Shown here piece after piece: positions 17,771 to 26,151 of a stretch of 64,000 nucleotides of DNA. The DNA comes from Bacillus sp. CECT 9360. Its GTDB lineage: Bacteria; Bacillota; Bacilli; Bacillales; DSM-1321. Position numbers and translations under genes: made by a program. The DNA lies in the NCBI RefSeq assembly GCF_918741275.1, contig NZ_CAKKNA010000001.1:186001-250000 (forward strand), given 5' to 3'. Positions within the stretch are counted from its first letter, which is position 1. Each line of letters opens with the position of its first letter. Under the pieces are notes generated by a model that searched no databases, was not told the origin of the DNA, and was given only the letters and a program-made list of their open reading frames with translations.

Positions 17771-18793
17771 ATGCCTACATTATTAGATTCATTTGAAATC
17801 AAAGGACTGCAATTAAAAAACCGAATTGTTATGCCTCCAATGTGTCAGTATTCGGTTGAGGCGAAGGATGGGATACCAAATGATTGGCACTATACACATT
17901 ATACGAGCCGGGCTGTCGGAGGTACCGGTTTAATCATTATCGAGATGACAGATGTAGAGCCTGATGGCAGAATTACTGACAATGATCTTGGGCTCTGGTC
18001 AGACGATCATATTCCGGCTTTCAAAAGAATTATTCAATCATGCCAAAGCTATGGAGCGAAGGTTGGCATTCAAATTGCCCATGCCGGCCGGAAAGCGGAA
18101 GATGCTGAAGTACCAGTATCTTCGTCTGCCATTCAATTCTCCGATCAATACAAAAAACCGCGGGAGTTGACTACTGAAGAAGTCAAGGAGATGGTGGGCA
18201 AGTACGAAGCAACTTTTAAACGGGCGATTCAAGCGGGAGTTGACACGCTTGAAATCCATGGAGCCCATGGTTATTTAATTCAACAATTCCAATCTCCTTT
18301 AACCAATAAGCGCAACGATATCTATGGTGAAGATAAAAGCCGCTTCGGTGTTGAAATTATCGAAGCTGCACGTCGCGTCATGCCAGAATCAATGCCGTTG
18401 ATCATGAGAATTTCCGCAGTAGAATACGCGGAAGGAGGCTATGATTTGGATTACTCGATTGACCTTGCAAAACGCTACAAAAAAGCGGGCGTTGACATGT
18501 TCCACGTTTCTTCCGGCGGGGAAGGAACGAAAGGCCCGGCGTCTGCAGGCCCGGCTTATCAACTCGACTTTGCCAAGGCCATTAGAGAATCAGTTAACAT
18601 CCCGACAATTGCCGTCGGCCGGATGGAAGATTATCATTTGAGTGATGAAGCCATTCGCGAAGGAAAAGCAGACCTTGTTGCGGTAGGAAGAGGAATGTTG
18701 CGCAACCCATTCTGGGCAAATGAAGCTTCGGTAGCACTTGGCGGAGAACCTCTTACACCAAAGCAATATGAGAGAGGCTATGGGCTTAGATAA
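17771..18793 (+). CDS. namA: NADPH dehydrogenase, YqjM/NamA-type old yellow enzyme
   Basis: An FMN-dependent ene-reductase acting on electrophilic alkenes and quinones, 340 residues. The start at ATG 17771 follows AAAGGAAG and gives the usual N-terminus; an upstream GTG at 17732 would add 13 unrelated residues. YqjM hallmarks are present: Cys25 and Tyr27 in PPMCQYS (C26/Y28 in YqjM), QIAHAGRKA, and the substrate-anion pocket HGAHGYLIQQF. Phosphate binding residues sit in VAVGRGMLRNPF. It lies after azoR, another detoxifying flavoenzyme, but with its own terminator, so it is a separate unit. Confidence 0.92.
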   Translation: MPTLLDSFEIKGLQLKNRIVMPPMCQYSVEAKDGIPNDWHYTHYTSRAVGGTGLIIIEMTDVEPDGRITDNDLGLWSDDHIPAFKRIIQSCQSYGAKVGIQIAHAGRKAEDAEVPVSSSAIQFSDQYKKPRELTTEEVKEMVGKYEATFKRAIQAGVDTLEIHGAHGYLIQQFQSPLTNKRNDIYGEDKSRFGVEIIEAARRVMPESMPLIMRISAVEYAEGGYDLDYSIDLAKRYKKAGVDMFHVSSGGEGTKGPASAGPAYQLDFAKAIRESVNIPTIAVGRMEDYHLSDEAIREGKADLVAVGRGMLRNPFWANEASVALGGEPLTPKQYERGYGLR

Positions 18794-18861
18794 TCAAATG
18801 GGAAAGTTTATACTTTTTTACCTCCCCAAAAAAGACTATGATAAAATGTAATTAATACGGT

Positions 18862-18892
18862 AAAAAGCTAGCATTTATATGCTGGCTTTTTA
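18862..18892 (+). terminator. Terminator after namA
   Basis: AAAAGCTAGCA pairs with TGCTGGCTTTT across TTTATA, followed by TATT. Confidence 0.75.
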
Positions 18893-18971
18893 TTAGGGAA
18901 GGTTTTCATTGAAGAGTTACTGGTTAAATAATATCCATTAAAGCTTTGTACCTAAATTTGAGGTGAGACAC

Positions 18972-19589
18972 ATGGAGTTAACAAATATTTTACATAAATT
19001 AAAAAGCCATACACCTACTATATTGGGAAGCAGAAGCTTTTCAAAGTACGCTGTCTTATTGCCGCTCATCCAAAAAGAAAATGGCATTCATGTCTTATTT
19101 GAAGTCCGTTCGCTTGAACTAAGGAGACAGCCTGGAGAAATCTGTTTTCCGGGAGGAAGAATTGATTCAGTGGACAGCGACGAAAAAGAAGCTGCCATTC
19201 GGGAGACAATCGAAGAATTAGGAATAAAAAGAGACAATATTACCGGTGTGCTTCCTATTGATTATCTGATTTCCCCGTTTGGAATGATCGTTTATCCGTA
19301 TGTAGGATATATTGACTGTCCTGACAGCATCCAACCGAATCCTGCGGAAGTCGGGGAAACTTTCACGGTACCGCTCTCGTATTTTTTAACCAATGAACCG
19401 GAAGTACATCATGTCAAATTTAACGCGGAACCTGCGGAAAACTTTCCATTTGAATTATTGGTTGGCGGAGAGAATTATAATTGGCAAGCCCGGCAAATGG
19501 ATGAGTTTTTTTATGTATATGAGAACAGGGTAATTTGGGGATTAACGGCAAGAATCCTTAGCCACTTTATTGAAATTCTGAAGGATTGA
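18972..19589 (+). CDS. CoA pyrophosphatase, Nudix family (NudL/YeaB type)
   Basis: About 205 residues. Nudix hydrolase that cleaves coenzyme A or its oxidised form to phosphopantetheine and adenosine 3',5'-bisphosphate. The UPF0035 pattern before the box (LELRRQPGEICFPGGR) and the Nudix box itself (GGRIDSVDSDEKEAAIRETI then EELGI) are both intact, with the two-residue extension seen in this subfamily. ATG at 18972 follows GAGGTGAG; the GTG at 18963 is inside that binding site and is rejected as start. Single gene. Confidence 0.85.
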   Translation: MELTNILHKLKSHTPTILGSRSFSKYAVLLPLIQKENGIHVLFEVRSLELRRQPGEICFPGGRIDSVDSDEKEAAIRETIEELGIKRDNITGVLPIDYLISPFGMIVYPYVGYIDCPDSIQPNPAEVGETFTVPLSYFLTNEPEVHHVKFNAEPAENFPFELLVGGENYNWQARQMDEFFYVYENRVIWGLTARILSHFIEILKD

Positions 19590-19992
19590 TGAATTTTATA
19601 TATCATTTTCATTATCGGGAAAGTTCTATTATAAAAAAGCGGTAACCTTGCCCCGGTTTTTTTATCAACCAGAAACAAGATATATATTTTATTTTGGAAC
19701 GGGTAACCATGTCACATAGGGCTAGAGACTTTATATGAGCCTGTTATTCCTCTTAGATTGTATGAAGTTATACAGATGACCTTACAATGTCTGATCCCGT
19801 CAGTCCTTAAATATTTTTTCTAATATAGGAATCCAAGTTACGTATGAAGGTCGCGGGTCTTCAATAAGAAGGATCGTCTTTTTCTCTTTTTTGGGAATTG
19901 TACAATTATTCGTGTGCAATTAAAGCGGGTATTGTGATGGGTTGTCCTAAATGGTTGTATTACCTAAAAAGGTATATGGGGGAGGAATATAG
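19590..19992. other. Gene-free stretch of about 400 bp
   Basis: No ORF or RNA motif recognised. A weak hairpin with a T-run near 19640-19662 may end the Nudix transcript. GGGTAT at 19925 resembles a sigma-B -10 but lacks a matching -35. Confidence 0.4.
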
Positions 19993-20823
19993 TTGCAGTC
20001 TGCACAAACTTTAGGCAAGCAAATTGTAGAGCAACAGTTGGAGTTATCGCAGAAAATTAGTGTTCGCTTGAGTGAAAAGTATAATAATTTCCTTCAGGAA
20101 AGCAACTTAGAGGACGAGGCTATTGTTCATTGGCGGGCGAAATTAATCGGCTATATTGGAAGTGCATTAATTTATTTCCATACAGATGATGTTTGGAGTG
20201 ATGTGACAGACTGGGCAGCGCAAACGGGGAGAGGAGCCGTTCAGTATGGTGTGGCGATCGATGAATTGCTAAACACCAATAAAGTATATCGCAGTATCAT
20301 TTGGGAATTCCTTCAAGAAAAGATAGACAGAGAAAACACAACCATTGAATCGATTTTGAAGATTAACAATATCATTGATACGATCATGGACCAGACCGCC
20401 TACATTTTCAGTGTTTCTTTTGTGGAGTACCACAAAAAAACACTAGGAATAGCCAGGAAAGCATTTATGGAGGTTTCTACTCCGGTTGTAGCTTTATCGG
20501 ATGAAATCGCCATCCTACCATTGATCGGTGAATTAGATACAGACCGGGTAACCATCTTAATAGAAACTTCATTAGAAAGATGCGCAGCGCTCGGAAATAC
20601 GGAGTTAATCATTGACTTATCGGGTGTGCCCATGATTGATACAATGGTAGCATTTGAATTATTCCGGGTCGCCAATGCTCTTACCTTGCTTGGAGTGAGA
20701 CCAACTTTCACAGGGCTGCGACCTGAAATCGCCCAAGCCGTCGTGAACCTTGGCATTGACTTTAAAAAGATTCAAATCATGAGCAGCTTAAAACAGGCTA
20801 TCGCGACAATTAATAAGATGTAA
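19993..20823 (+). CDS. RsbR-family stressosome protein (RsbT co-antagonist)
   Basis: 276 residues, the size of RsbRA-type proteins. The N-terminal half (1-150) is the non-haem globin-like sensor domain; the C-terminal half (about 158-275) is a STAS domain with ELIIDLSGVPMIDTMVAFEL and GLRPEIAQAVVNLGID. These proteins form the stressosome scaffold and hold the kinase RsbT until stress, upstream of sigma-B in Bacillus. The first phospho-acceptor region, STP in MEVSTPVV (Thr171 in RsbRA), is kept, while the second (Thr205 in the ITGVP motif of RsbRA) is Ser here. TTG start after GGGGGAGG. No rsbS/rsbT neighbours, so it is a stand-alone paralogue. Confidence 0.85.
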   Translation: MQSAQTLGKQIVEQQLELSQKISVRLSEKYNNFLQESNLEDEAIVHWRAKLIGYIGSALIYFHTDDVWSDVTDWAAQTGRGAVQYGVAIDELLNTNKVYRSIIWEFLQEKIDRENTTIESILKINNIIDTIMDQTAYIFSVSFVEYHKKTLGIARKAFMEVSTPVVALSDEIAILPLIGELDTDRVTILIETSLERCAALGNTELIIDLSGVPMIDTMVAFELFRVANALTLLGVRPTFTGLRPEIAQAVVNLGIDFKKIQIMSSLKQAIATINKM

Positions 20824-20830
20824 CGAACAA

Positions 20831-20860
20831 ACAGTCAGCACCTTAGCTGGCTGTTTTATT
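20831..20860 (+). terminator. Terminator after the RsbR-like gene
   Basis: ACAGTCAGC pairs with GCTGGCTGT (one G-T), followed by TTTATT. Confidence 0.75.
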
Positions 20861-20885
20861 ATGAAGGCTTAATTTTGTGGTAAAT

Positions 20886-20918
20886 CCAAAACAAAAGCGC
20901 CTATGAGGAAAGACGCTT
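20886..20918 (-). terminator. Terminator of the YjcZ-like gene (minus strand)
   Basis: On the minus strand AAGCG and CGCTT enclose a 13-nt loop that can pair further, followed by TTGTTTTGG. Confidence 0.55.
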
Positions 20919-20939
20919 CTCCATCATTTATAAAAAGTT

Positions 20940-21035
20940 TCAAAAGGTTGCGAAACAAATGATTCCAATAATAATTAGTAAAATGAATAAAACAATAATC
21001 AATAAAAAACCGGAGTCAATCCCGCCTTCGCCCAT
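20940..21035 (-). CDS. YjcZ-family sporulation protein
   Basis: A 31-residue protein: MGEGGIDSGF then a single hydrophobic helix IIVLFILLIIIGIIC and a short end. The glycine-rich head plus IVLFILLIIxG helix is the hallmark of the tiny YjcZ sporulation membrane proteins of Bacillaceae. ATG lies 9 nt after AAGGAGGTG. Expressed under a sporulation sigma factor in relatives; that is knowledge of the family, not seen here. A second member lies at 50699-50791. Confidence 0.8.
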   Translation of the reverse strand: MGEGGIDSGFLLIIVLFILLIIIGIICFATF

Positions 21036-21169
21036 GCAGCAATACACCTCCTTGAAACAGGGGTAATGTAGTGTATGATTATTAGAAGGACTTGTATAGG
21101 TTGAATTCTCCAGATAGTATAAAAAAACATTAACCTTCAGAGCCCAAAATCATAGTTGTCAGACTAGGA

Positions 21170-21292
21170 ATGATCACAGGTTCTGACGGCGGCCGGGTCG
21201 AAGTTACCCATACATTCCTTACAGTGAATTCTGTACAGTTTGGTGGTGGCACCGTCATTGTGACTGACAGATTGAATATAATTATTTATTAG
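21170..21292 (+). pseudogene. Short coding-like remnant, family unknown
   Basis: The frame 21134-21292 stays open for 52 codons and reads like protein (MITGSDGGRVEVTHTFLTVN, then QFGGGTVIV), with beta-strand pattern and a TAG stop. No start codon has a usable binding site; ATG 21170 directly abuts AGGA. It may be a truncated gene or one with an ATT start. Confidence 0.3.
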
Positions 21293-21476
21293 TTTGATAA
21301 AATGTTGACCCTGTCTCTAGCGAGATTTGTGAGGTTACTTCTGTAATGTGATTATGAAATCCAACCATCTTCTCAAACATATAGATGGCGATGTTAGGAA
21401 AAGGATACTATACAAAAGTATGCATAAGTTGAAATATTTTCTGCTAGATACAATGCTCGAAAGAAGGGAAATAATC

Positions 21477-22106
21477 ATGATCGAGTTAATTCTGCAATAT
21501 AAATGGACATTTTTTATTATCGGTGAAATCGTCTTTTGGGGAAGTATAACGGGCTTTGTATTGTTGAGATATCTTTTTGGCCTAGATAAGTTAAGTAAGT
21601 ATTTTATCTACATTTGGTTGCTTAGCGATTTATGGCTTTTATTCATCGGTATTTTAGATTACACTCACACAGGTAAATTTGATACATTTCAAATGATCAT
21701 TATCGTGTTTCTTATTTATGCACTTACGTTTGGCAAAAAAGACTTTAAAAGATTGGATCGGTTTATCAAGAGAAACGTAAGGAAATGGAAGGGAGAAGAG
21801 CCAGAGGCAGAAGAACAAGCTGAAAAAATATACGGTATGCCATTTTTTATAAATGAGCTAAAAGGCTTAGCTATCCATGTCGGAGTTTACGGAGTGGTTC
21901 TTATTACACTAGCTTTTTTATTAGACCTTCAAGATTATGTAGATATTGTTATATTAGGAGATTTGAATAATACAATCAAAAATATAACGGAGAAAGGTCT
22001 TTTTATGGATCCTGCTGTGGGAAAGGCAACCGGGATATGGACCCTTGTTCTCATCATCGACGCAATCATTACTTTTTCCTATTTAATTTTTCCTAAAAAG
22101 AAATAG
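21477..22106 (+). CDS. Integral membrane protein of unknown function
   Basis: About 209 residues with four hydrophobic segments (roughly 8-28, 38-58, 68-84, 128-150, and a last one at 188-206), a basic loop with RFIKRNVRKWKGE in the middle and a lysine-rich end. ATG at 21477 follows AAGAAGGGAA; the open frame extends 43 codons upstream without membrane character or a binding site, so that part is rejected. I think it resembles hypothetical inner-membrane proteins of Bacillus but cannot name the family. Single gene followed by the riboswitch promoter. Confidence 0.65.
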   Translation: MIELILQYKWTFFIIGEIVFWGSITGFVLLRYLFGLDKLSKYFIYIWLLSDLWLLFIGILDYTHTGKFDTFQMIIIVFLIYALTFGKKDFKRLDRFIKRNVRKWKGEEPEAEEQAEKIYGMPFFINELKGLAIHVGVYGVVLITLAFLLDLQDYVDIVILGDLNNTIKNITEKGLFMDPAVGKATGIWTLVLIIDAIITFSYLIFPKKK

Positions 22107-22201
22107 CAAAATTGCAGTGAAATTTAAGCAAATCAGATAGCAATCCACAAAAGATGACAGGTTCTCTATATATATTAACTATTCATCAAGACCTCTTTTA
22201 G

Positions 22202-22230
22202 TTGACCGTACTTCTTTGGATTGTTATAAT
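22202..22230 (+). promoter_or_regulatory. Consensus sigma-A promoter for the riboswitch transcript
   Basis: TTGACC (22202-22207), 17-bp spacer, TATAAT (22225-22230). The start site should be near 22237, about 50 nt before the glycine aptamer. Confidence 0.85.
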
Positions 22231-22285
22231 CGTTTTATTATTTTCTTATAGCAAGCGATGAACGTTATGGGTAACACTATAACGG

Positions 22286-22356
22286 GAGCAGCTTCTGGAG
22301 AGACCGCGGAATGCGGCGCCGAAGGATTCACAATCTCAGGCAAAAGGACAGAAGAG
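22286..22356 (+). promoter_or_regulatory. Glycine riboswitch, single aptamer
   Basis: The conserved blocks of the gcvT-type glycine aptamer are present in order: GGAGAG, CCGC/GCGG arm, CGCCGAAGGA and CTCAGGCAAAAGGAC, closed by a P1 helix CTTCT / AGAAG (22292-22296 with 22350-22354). Only one clear aptamer is seen; most glycine riboswitches are tandem. It is followed by a terminator hairpin (22399-22425) and then by an ACT-domain gene and a UPF0210 gene. Confidence 0.9.
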
Positions 22357-22398
22357 TAACTTATGGAGCATATTATAGGTTATTCTATTTCCTTTCGA

Positions 22399-22425
22399 GA
22401 TTGGAGCTATTCCAATCTTTTTTTT
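22399..22425 (+). terminator. Riboswitch expression-platform terminator
   Basis: GATTGGA (22399-22405) pairs with TCCAATC (22411-22417), followed by eight T. It lies 30 bp before the ACT gene, so read-through must be regulated, presumably by glycine binding. Confidence 0.85.
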
Positions 22426-22456
22426 ATTTTCCAAAAACATATGAGGAGATGGATTG

Positions 22457-22726
22457 ATGAGACGAGCAGTCGTGAGTGTTGTCGGCAAAGATCAAGTGGG
22501 AATTATCGCTAAGGTGACCACTGTTTTATCAGATAACGAAATCAATATATTGGATATCAGCCAGACAATTTTACAAGACTTTTTTACCATGATGATGATT
22601 GTCGATGTAACAGAGGTTGAAAATCTAGATAACTTGCAAGAAAGGTTAGGAAATACAGGGGAAGAACTCTCTTTAAAAATAAACATCCAGCTTGAAGAAA
22701 TTTTTCAGGCGATGCATCGCGTCTGA
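22457..22726 (+). CDS. ACT-domain protein, UPF0237 family
   Basis: 89 residues forming a single ACT domain: RRAVVSVVGKDQVGIIAKVT begins the classic beta-alpha-beta fold that binds amino acids, with the DQVGIIA turn where ligands bind. Length and ending match UPF0237. ATG at 22457 follows GAGGAG by 8 nt; the TTG just before it is less likely. It overlaps no gene but is 15 bp from the UPF0210 gene, and both sit behind a glycine riboswitch. The partner pair is widely conserved in Firmicutes. It may sense glycine or another amino acid for the UPF0210 protein; that is inference. Confidence 0.9.
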   Translation: MRRAVVSVVGKDQVGIIAKVTTVLSDNEINILDISQTILQDFFTMMMIVDVTEVENLDNLQERLGNTGEELSLKINIQLEEIFQAMHRV

Positions 22727-22741
22727 ACAGGAGGATGAAAC

Positions 22742-24103
22742 ATGACAATCGCACTTGATGAAATGATGGAAACGATACGGATGATCCAGATGGAGAACTT
22801 GGACATCCGCACGGTAACCATGGGGATTAGCCTGCATGACTGCGCTGATTCAGATTTCGAAAAACTGAATACGAAGGTATATGACAAAATCGTAAGCTAT
22901 GCCGGCCGGTTAAAGGAAGTCGCGGAAGATGTTGAAAAAGAATACGGCATTCCAATCATAAATAAACGGATTTCGATTACACCTGTCGCTGACATACTCG
23001 GGAATGCAACGAAAGAGCAGGCAATCGAACTGGCTAAAACGTTGGATAGAGCAGCCATTGACCTTGGCATCGATTTTATCGGCGGATATTCCGCTCTCGT
23101 ACATAAAGGAATCACCAAAGGAGAGCAGACCTTGCTTGACGCTTTACCGGAAGCGTTGAGTGTTACGGAAAGAGTATGTGCATCCGTTTCTGTCGCTACG
23201 ACAAGAAGCGGTATTAATATGGATGCTGTCCGCCAAATGGGCTTGATCATCAAAGAAGCGGCTGAAAGGACAAAAGACCAAAATGGAATGGCGTGCGCCA
23301 AGCTTGTTGTCTTTTGTAATCCTGTAGAAGACAATCCCTTTATGGCGGGTGCTTTTCATGGAGCCGGTGAAGGAGAGGTTGTCCTGAATGTCGGAGTAAG
23401 CGGGCCAGGTGTTGTCTTAAGCGCCCTTAAGCGCCATCCCGAGGCTGATCTTGGGGAAGTGTCAGATGTTATTAAAAAAACGGCTTTTAAAATCACTCGT
23501 GCAGGTGAATTAATTGGACGGATTGTAGCAGAGCGCCTTGATGTTCCATTCGGAATTATGGACTTATCACTGGCCCCGACGAATGCAATGAATGACAGTG
23601 TTGCTGAAATCCTCGAGGAAATCGGGCTCGAACGGGTTGGAACACATGGCACGATTGCCGCTCTTGCTCTTATGAATGATGCCGTGAAAAAAGGTGGAGC
23701 GATGGCAAGTTCATATGTGGGCGGATTAAGCGGTGCGTTTATCCCTGTCAGTGAAGACAATGGAATGATTCGTGGCATTATGGATAATTCCCTGACCTTG
23801 CCTAAACTAGAAGCTATGACGTGCGTCTGCTCAGTCGGACTTGACATGATTGCACTGACAGGAGACGTTACACCAGCGACGCTGTCAGCCCTTATTGCCG
23901 ATGAAGCAGCGATCGGGATGATTAACAAGAAGACCACAGCTGTCCGTGTTATTCCTGTGCCGGGGAAGGAAGAAGGAGAGATGGTTGAGTTTGGAGGCTT
24001 GCTTGGACGTGCGCCGGTAATGGGTGTAAATCCGTATAGCTCGGAAAAAATGATCCGACGCGGCGGGAGGATTCCTGCTCCTCTTCAGGCGTTGATAAAT
24101 TAA
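22742..24103 (+). CDS. UPF0210 / PFL-family (DUF711) protein
   Basis: 453 residues, cytoplasmic. The sequence is conserved throughout with the family patterns [16 protein letters not shown] near residue 22, [12 protein letters not shown] near 118, [20 protein letters not shown] near 210 and [20 protein letters not shown] near 275. The fold relates to pyruvate-formate-lyase-like barrels, but the catalytic glycyl radical loop is not evident and the reaction is unknown. Start ATG lies 8 nt after GGAGG, 15 bp behind the ACT gene, so they are one operon under the glycine riboswitch. This suggests a role in glycine or one-carbon metabolism. Terminator at 24125. Confidence 0.9.
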   Translation: MTIALDEMMETIRMIQMENLDIRTVTMGISLHDCADSDFEKLNTKVYDKIVSYAGRLKEVAEDVEKEYGIPIINKRISITPVADILGNATKEQAIELAKTLDRAAIDLGIDFIGGYSALVHKGITKGEQTLLDALPEALSVTERVCASVSVATTRSGINMDAVRQMGLIIKEAAERTKDQNGMACAKLVVFCNPVEDNPFMAGAFHGAGEGEVVLNVGVSGPGVVLSALKRHPEADLGEVSDVIKKTAFKITRAGELIGRIVAERLDVPFGIMDLSLAPTNAMNDSVAEILEEIGLERVGTHGTIAALALMNDAVKKGGAMASSYVGGLSGAFIPVSEDNGMIRGIMDNSLTLPKLEAMTCVCSVGLDMIALTGDVTPATLSALIADEAAIGMINKKTTAVRVIPVPGKEEGEMVEFGGLLGRAPVMGVNPYSSEKMIRRGGRIPAPLQALIN

Positions 24104-24124
24104 TAACAGAATTTGCTTTGACGA

Positions 24125-24157
24125 ACAGACTTACCTATTGAGGTAGGTCTGTTTTTG
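24125..24157 (+). terminator. Terminator of the riboswitch operon
   Basis: ACAGACTTACCT pairs with AGGTAGGTCTGT around ATTG, followed by TTTTG. Confidence 0.9.
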
Positions 24158-24375
24158 TTTACAGGCTAATGCTTTGAAAAAAAGAATAAACCGAACTGAG
24201 TATTAAGGCGTTTTTTAGGATAAGAAGAAAAGCGGCCGGTTAAGTAGACCTATTTTAAAATTAAAGGGCTTTTTCAAATTTAATAGAATATTTTTAAATA
24301 GAGAGGATAATATCAAAACGATTTAAGTTCATTTTTACGTTGTTCCTTCGTAACAGGCTCTTATGTTAAACATCT

Positions 24376-24495
24376 CATCGAGCAGAAATTCGGATAATCG
24401 AGCAGAAATCTGCATAATCGAGCACAAATCCTGATAATCGAGCACAAATTGGAATAATCGAGCACAAATTCAGATAATCGAGCAGAAATCGAAAT
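24376..24495. repeat. Tandem array B, six units of exactly 20 nt
   Basis: Six head-to-tail units at 24376, 24396, 24416, 24436, 24456 and 24476. The constant part is AATCGAGCASAAAT (S = G or C), followed by four variable bases and AT. No spacers, so not a CRISPR. It lies in an otherwise gene-poor kilobase (24104-25101); 24158-24375 and 24496-24690 show nothing else. Confidence 0.9.
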
Positions 24496-24699
24496 AACGT
24501 GGATGAATATAAACTGGAAGTATTAAGGATAGATTTGCTTTCACTCATATTACGGAAAAGCCTGGTTGCTAATTGTAAAATCATAATGATTATTAACCAC
24601 AACAGCAATATAGAAGTGAAATAATAAGTTGTTGTCTAACAATTATTGAAACTTGTCTCTTATTACGAACGTATCAGTATTAAGGAAAGGAGAGATTTT

Positions 24700-24918
24700 A
24701 TGGCACACTGTAATAATTGTAACTATAAATGAAAAGCCAAAGAAATTTGGTCACTCGGATTTTCAAAAAATGGGAAAGAATGTCCCCGCTGTGAAAAGAA
24801 ACAATATATCTCTTCTGATACACAGAGAATATTCCTTTTAGGGAATATAAGTCTTGTTTTTATTATTATTTTCCCTTTCATTATCAAGTTGAGCGATAAC
24901 GAAGAATCATTATGGTGA
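24700..24918 (+). pseudogene. TIGR04104-type zinc-ribbon protein with in-frame TGA at a conserved Trp
   Basis: ATG after a strong AAGGAAAGGAGAG site opens MAHCNNCNYK, then TGA at 24730-24732, then the same frame continues for 61 codons with KAKEIWSLGFSKNGKECPRC, a second CxxC, a hydrophobic helix and a stop at 24918. The two CxxC pairs and the K-W position before KEI match the small cysteine-rich zinc-ribbon family; the family has Trp where TGA stands here (TGG to TGA). One point mutation separates it from an intact gene of 72 codons. Read-through or sequencing error are the alternatives. Confidence 0.7.
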
Positions 24919-25101
24919 CTATAGAACGGAACACCGAAAGAGATTACTTATCTAAGTAGTCTCTTTTATTTTATTTATTAACCTTAAACAAGTTCATTCG
25001 ATAAATGCAGTACAATAAGTTCTAAAAATATTGAACTTAAATTCCGAAAGGTTTAAACTAATAATAAATAATCTATTAATAAACAGGAGGACAGTCTCAC
25101 T

Positions 25102-26151
25102 TTGAATCTACTCAATACGTCTTACACACCTAACTCATATGACCTTGAAATAAAACATTCAATATTATTCGAATGCGCCTTAGGGATTGCCATGATTACT
25201 TACCCAAAGCTTCACGAAAAATTGGAAAAGCCTAAACAAAGTCTTGATGCTCTTAGAAATAGCGTCTCAGAAAAACTGGAGGCAGACTTACAATATTGCC
25301 AGGAGCATAATACATGGAAGATGCTGCTTCAATTGCTTCATGTCCAAGACTTTGAAAACACACATAGCTTTGTGGACTATATCAACGGTCTTGAAGACCA
25401 AACGTTAATCTACCTTGTCCTCCCCTTTTTAGATGAATCTCAGCAGCAAAACCGTATGTTAGCTTCAAAAGGGGACAAGCGTGCAGCAGAAGAAATGATT
25501 CTAGCTTCAAAAGGACATCAATACTTCCCGCAAATGATTCACTTTATCTCTGAAATCGAACCAGCCATATTAAAGAAGCATCTTGTCCATTTAATGACAG
25601 GCTGGTATAACGAGATTTTGCTAGAGGAAAAGCAAGAAACGGAAGAGATATTAAAGCGTGATTACGAAAAAAAAATAAATAAAAGGGCTACCATTAGCAA
25701 CCAAGAATTAGTTCAACTTGCAACAGGGATTGAATACAAACCCGAATCCAATATCGCCAAAGTTATTTTGGTACCTCATATCAGCTACCGCCCATGGACG
25801 ATCGAGGCTAACTTAGAAGGCACAAAGATTTTTTATTATCCAGTAAGCAACGAAAGCTTAATCGAACATGTTGATATAAATCAGCCTCCGCCAGACTTAG
25901 TACAGCTTTTTAAGGCATTGGGCGACGAAAAGAGATTAACAATCATGAGATATTTGTCGCAAAAAGAAAGATCTTTAAAAGAGCTTACTGAACTATTGGA
26001 CATCGGAAAGACTACCGTTCATCATCACTTAACGATTTTACGGACCGCCCATATCGTCGGTGTGAAGGGCTCGGTTTATTCAATAAAAATGGAATCAATA
26101 CTTAAACATGAACAAGAATTAATTGAATACTTGGAGCGGAGGGAGGACTAA
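25102..26151 (+). CDS. ArsR-family regulator with long N-terminal domain (DUF5937-like)
   Basis: 349 residues. The C-terminal 80 residues form an ArsR winged helix: LVQLFKALGDEKRLTIMRYL, then LLDIGKTTVHHHLTILRTA as recognition helix. The N-terminal 250 residues are a mostly helical domain seen in a set of Bacillaceae regulators paired with MFS exporters. No Cys metal-binding pair is evident, so it is not a classic metal sensor. TTG start 11 nt after AGGAGG. The next gene starts immediately after its stop codon, so it probably controls its own transporter operon. Confidence 0.8.
   Translation: MNLLNTSYTPNSYDLEIKHSILFECALGIAMITYPKLHEKLEKPKQSLDALRNSVSEKLEADLQYCQEHNTWKMLLQLLHVQDFENTHSFVDYINGLEDQTLIYLVLPFLDESQQQNRMLASKGDKRAAEEMILASKGHQYFPQMIHFISEIEPAILKKHLVHLMTGWYNEILLEEKQETEEILKRDYEKKINKRATISNQELVQLATGIEYKPESNIAKVILVPHISYRPWTIEANLEGTKIFYYPVSNESLIEHVDINQPPPDLVQLFKALGDEKRLTIMRYLSQKERSLKELTELLDIGKTTVHHHLTILRTAHIVGVKGSVYSIKMESILKHEQELIEYLERRED

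Noticed and set aside
19925-19930. Sigma-B promoter before the RsbR-like gene
   Set aside because: GGGTAT is present but no GTTT-type -35 at the right distance.
21348-21476. N-terminal 43-codon extension of the membrane protein
   Set aside because: No binding site at GTG 21348 and a clear one before ATG 21477.
24376-24495. CRISPR array
   Set aside because: Units are contiguous, 20 nt, with only a 4-nt variable part; no spacers of 30-40 nt and no cas genes.
24375-24608. 77-codon minus-strand ORF across tandem array B
   Set aside because: The translation simply repeats with the 20-nt units; an artefact of the array.
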